A stretch of DNA of 5,370 nt. Source: an uncultured Burkholderiales bacterium (GTDB lineage: Bacteria; Pseudomonadota; Gammaproteobacteria; Burkholderiales; Burkholderiaceae_C). The position numbers were made by a program, and so were the translations under genes. Location: positions 1-5,370 of the forward strand of contig CAJBHE010000222.1 of the NCBI GenBank assembly GCA_903952885.1. Direction: 5' to 3'. This document shows positions 5,155 to 5,370 of this stretch, piece by piece (position 1 is the first letter of the stretch; every line of letters begins with the position of its first letter). The notes beneath the pieces were generated by a model that was not told the DNA's origin, did no database searches, and was given only the letters and a program-made list of their open reading frames with translations.

Positions 5155-5370
5155 ATGACCGTTAAAAGCTCTATTCCACGTCGTAAATTTGATGTGGTCA
5201 TCGTCGGTGCAGGCGGCTCTGGCATGCGTGCCTCGTTGCAACTTGCCCGTGCAGGTTTGAACGTGGCCGTTTTGTCTAAAGTGTTCCCCACCCGTTCACA
5301 CACCGTAGCAGCGCAAGGTGGCATTGGTGCTTCGTTGGGCAACATGAACGAAGACAACTGGCACTACCAC
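5155..5370 (+). CDS. sdhA: Succinate dehydrogenase flavoprotein subunit, N-terminal part (cut by right edge)
   Basis: The catalytic FAD subunit of complex II, which oxidises succinate to fumarate on the cytoplasmic face of the membrane. The first 72 residues are present, of about 590-600 usual. The Rossmann FAD motif VVIVGAGGSGMRAS spans 14-27. FPTRSHTVAAQGGI (44-57) contains H49, the histidine that carries covalent FAD (E. coli His45), and NMNEDNWHYH (63-72) continues the family pattern. The start ATG has GGAGG nine bases upstream. The reading frame is open to the end of the window; sdhB is expected just beyond it. Confidence 0.97.
   Translation, partial: MTVKSSIPRRKFDVVIVGAGGSGMRASLQLARAGLNVAVLSKVFPTRSHTVAAQGGIGASLGNMNEDNWHYH

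Overview
This window holds a block of tricarboxylic acid (TCA) cycle genes from a betaproteobacterium, most likely order Burkholderiales and plausibly Comamonadaceae. The assignment rests on three observations: AcnB, the NAD-dependent malate dehydrogenase and SdhC/D/A read as typical proteobacterial proteins; base composition is moderate to high GC; and acnB, mdh, a GntR regulator and sdhCDA sit together, an arrangement I associate with that order. The genus is not resolved from sequence alone. I see no mobile element, CRISPR array, tRNA or rRNA.

Layout: two divergent transcription units flank a control region of about 144 bases (3296-3439). Leftward (minus strand), the gene order is mdh, a CitE-like CoA-ester lyase, a small exported protein of unknown function, then aconitase B (acnB), which runs off the left edge. 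The gaps are 19, about 12 and 37 bases, which suggests one operon. Rightward (plus strand), a GntR/HutC-type regulator is followed, after an 85-base gap holding a strong inverted repeat, by sdhC, sdhD and sdhA; sdhA runs off the right edge.

Function: aconitase B turns citrate into isocitrate, succinate dehydrogenase turns succinate into fumarate while reducing quinone, and malate dehydrogenase makes oxaloacetate. The regulator lies between the two arms, and a palindrome sits on the predicted mdh -10 box, so the simplest reading is that it controls mdh, itself and perhaps sdh in response to a small carboxylate or similar effector. That is inference.

The core enzymes are ordinary. The parts worth a second look are the divergent promoter/operator region, the inverted repeat that contains the regulator's stop codon, the exported protein with a possible MliC-like two-cysteine layout, and the unassigned lyase inside a TCA operon. 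I found no convincing evidence of a wholly new system.
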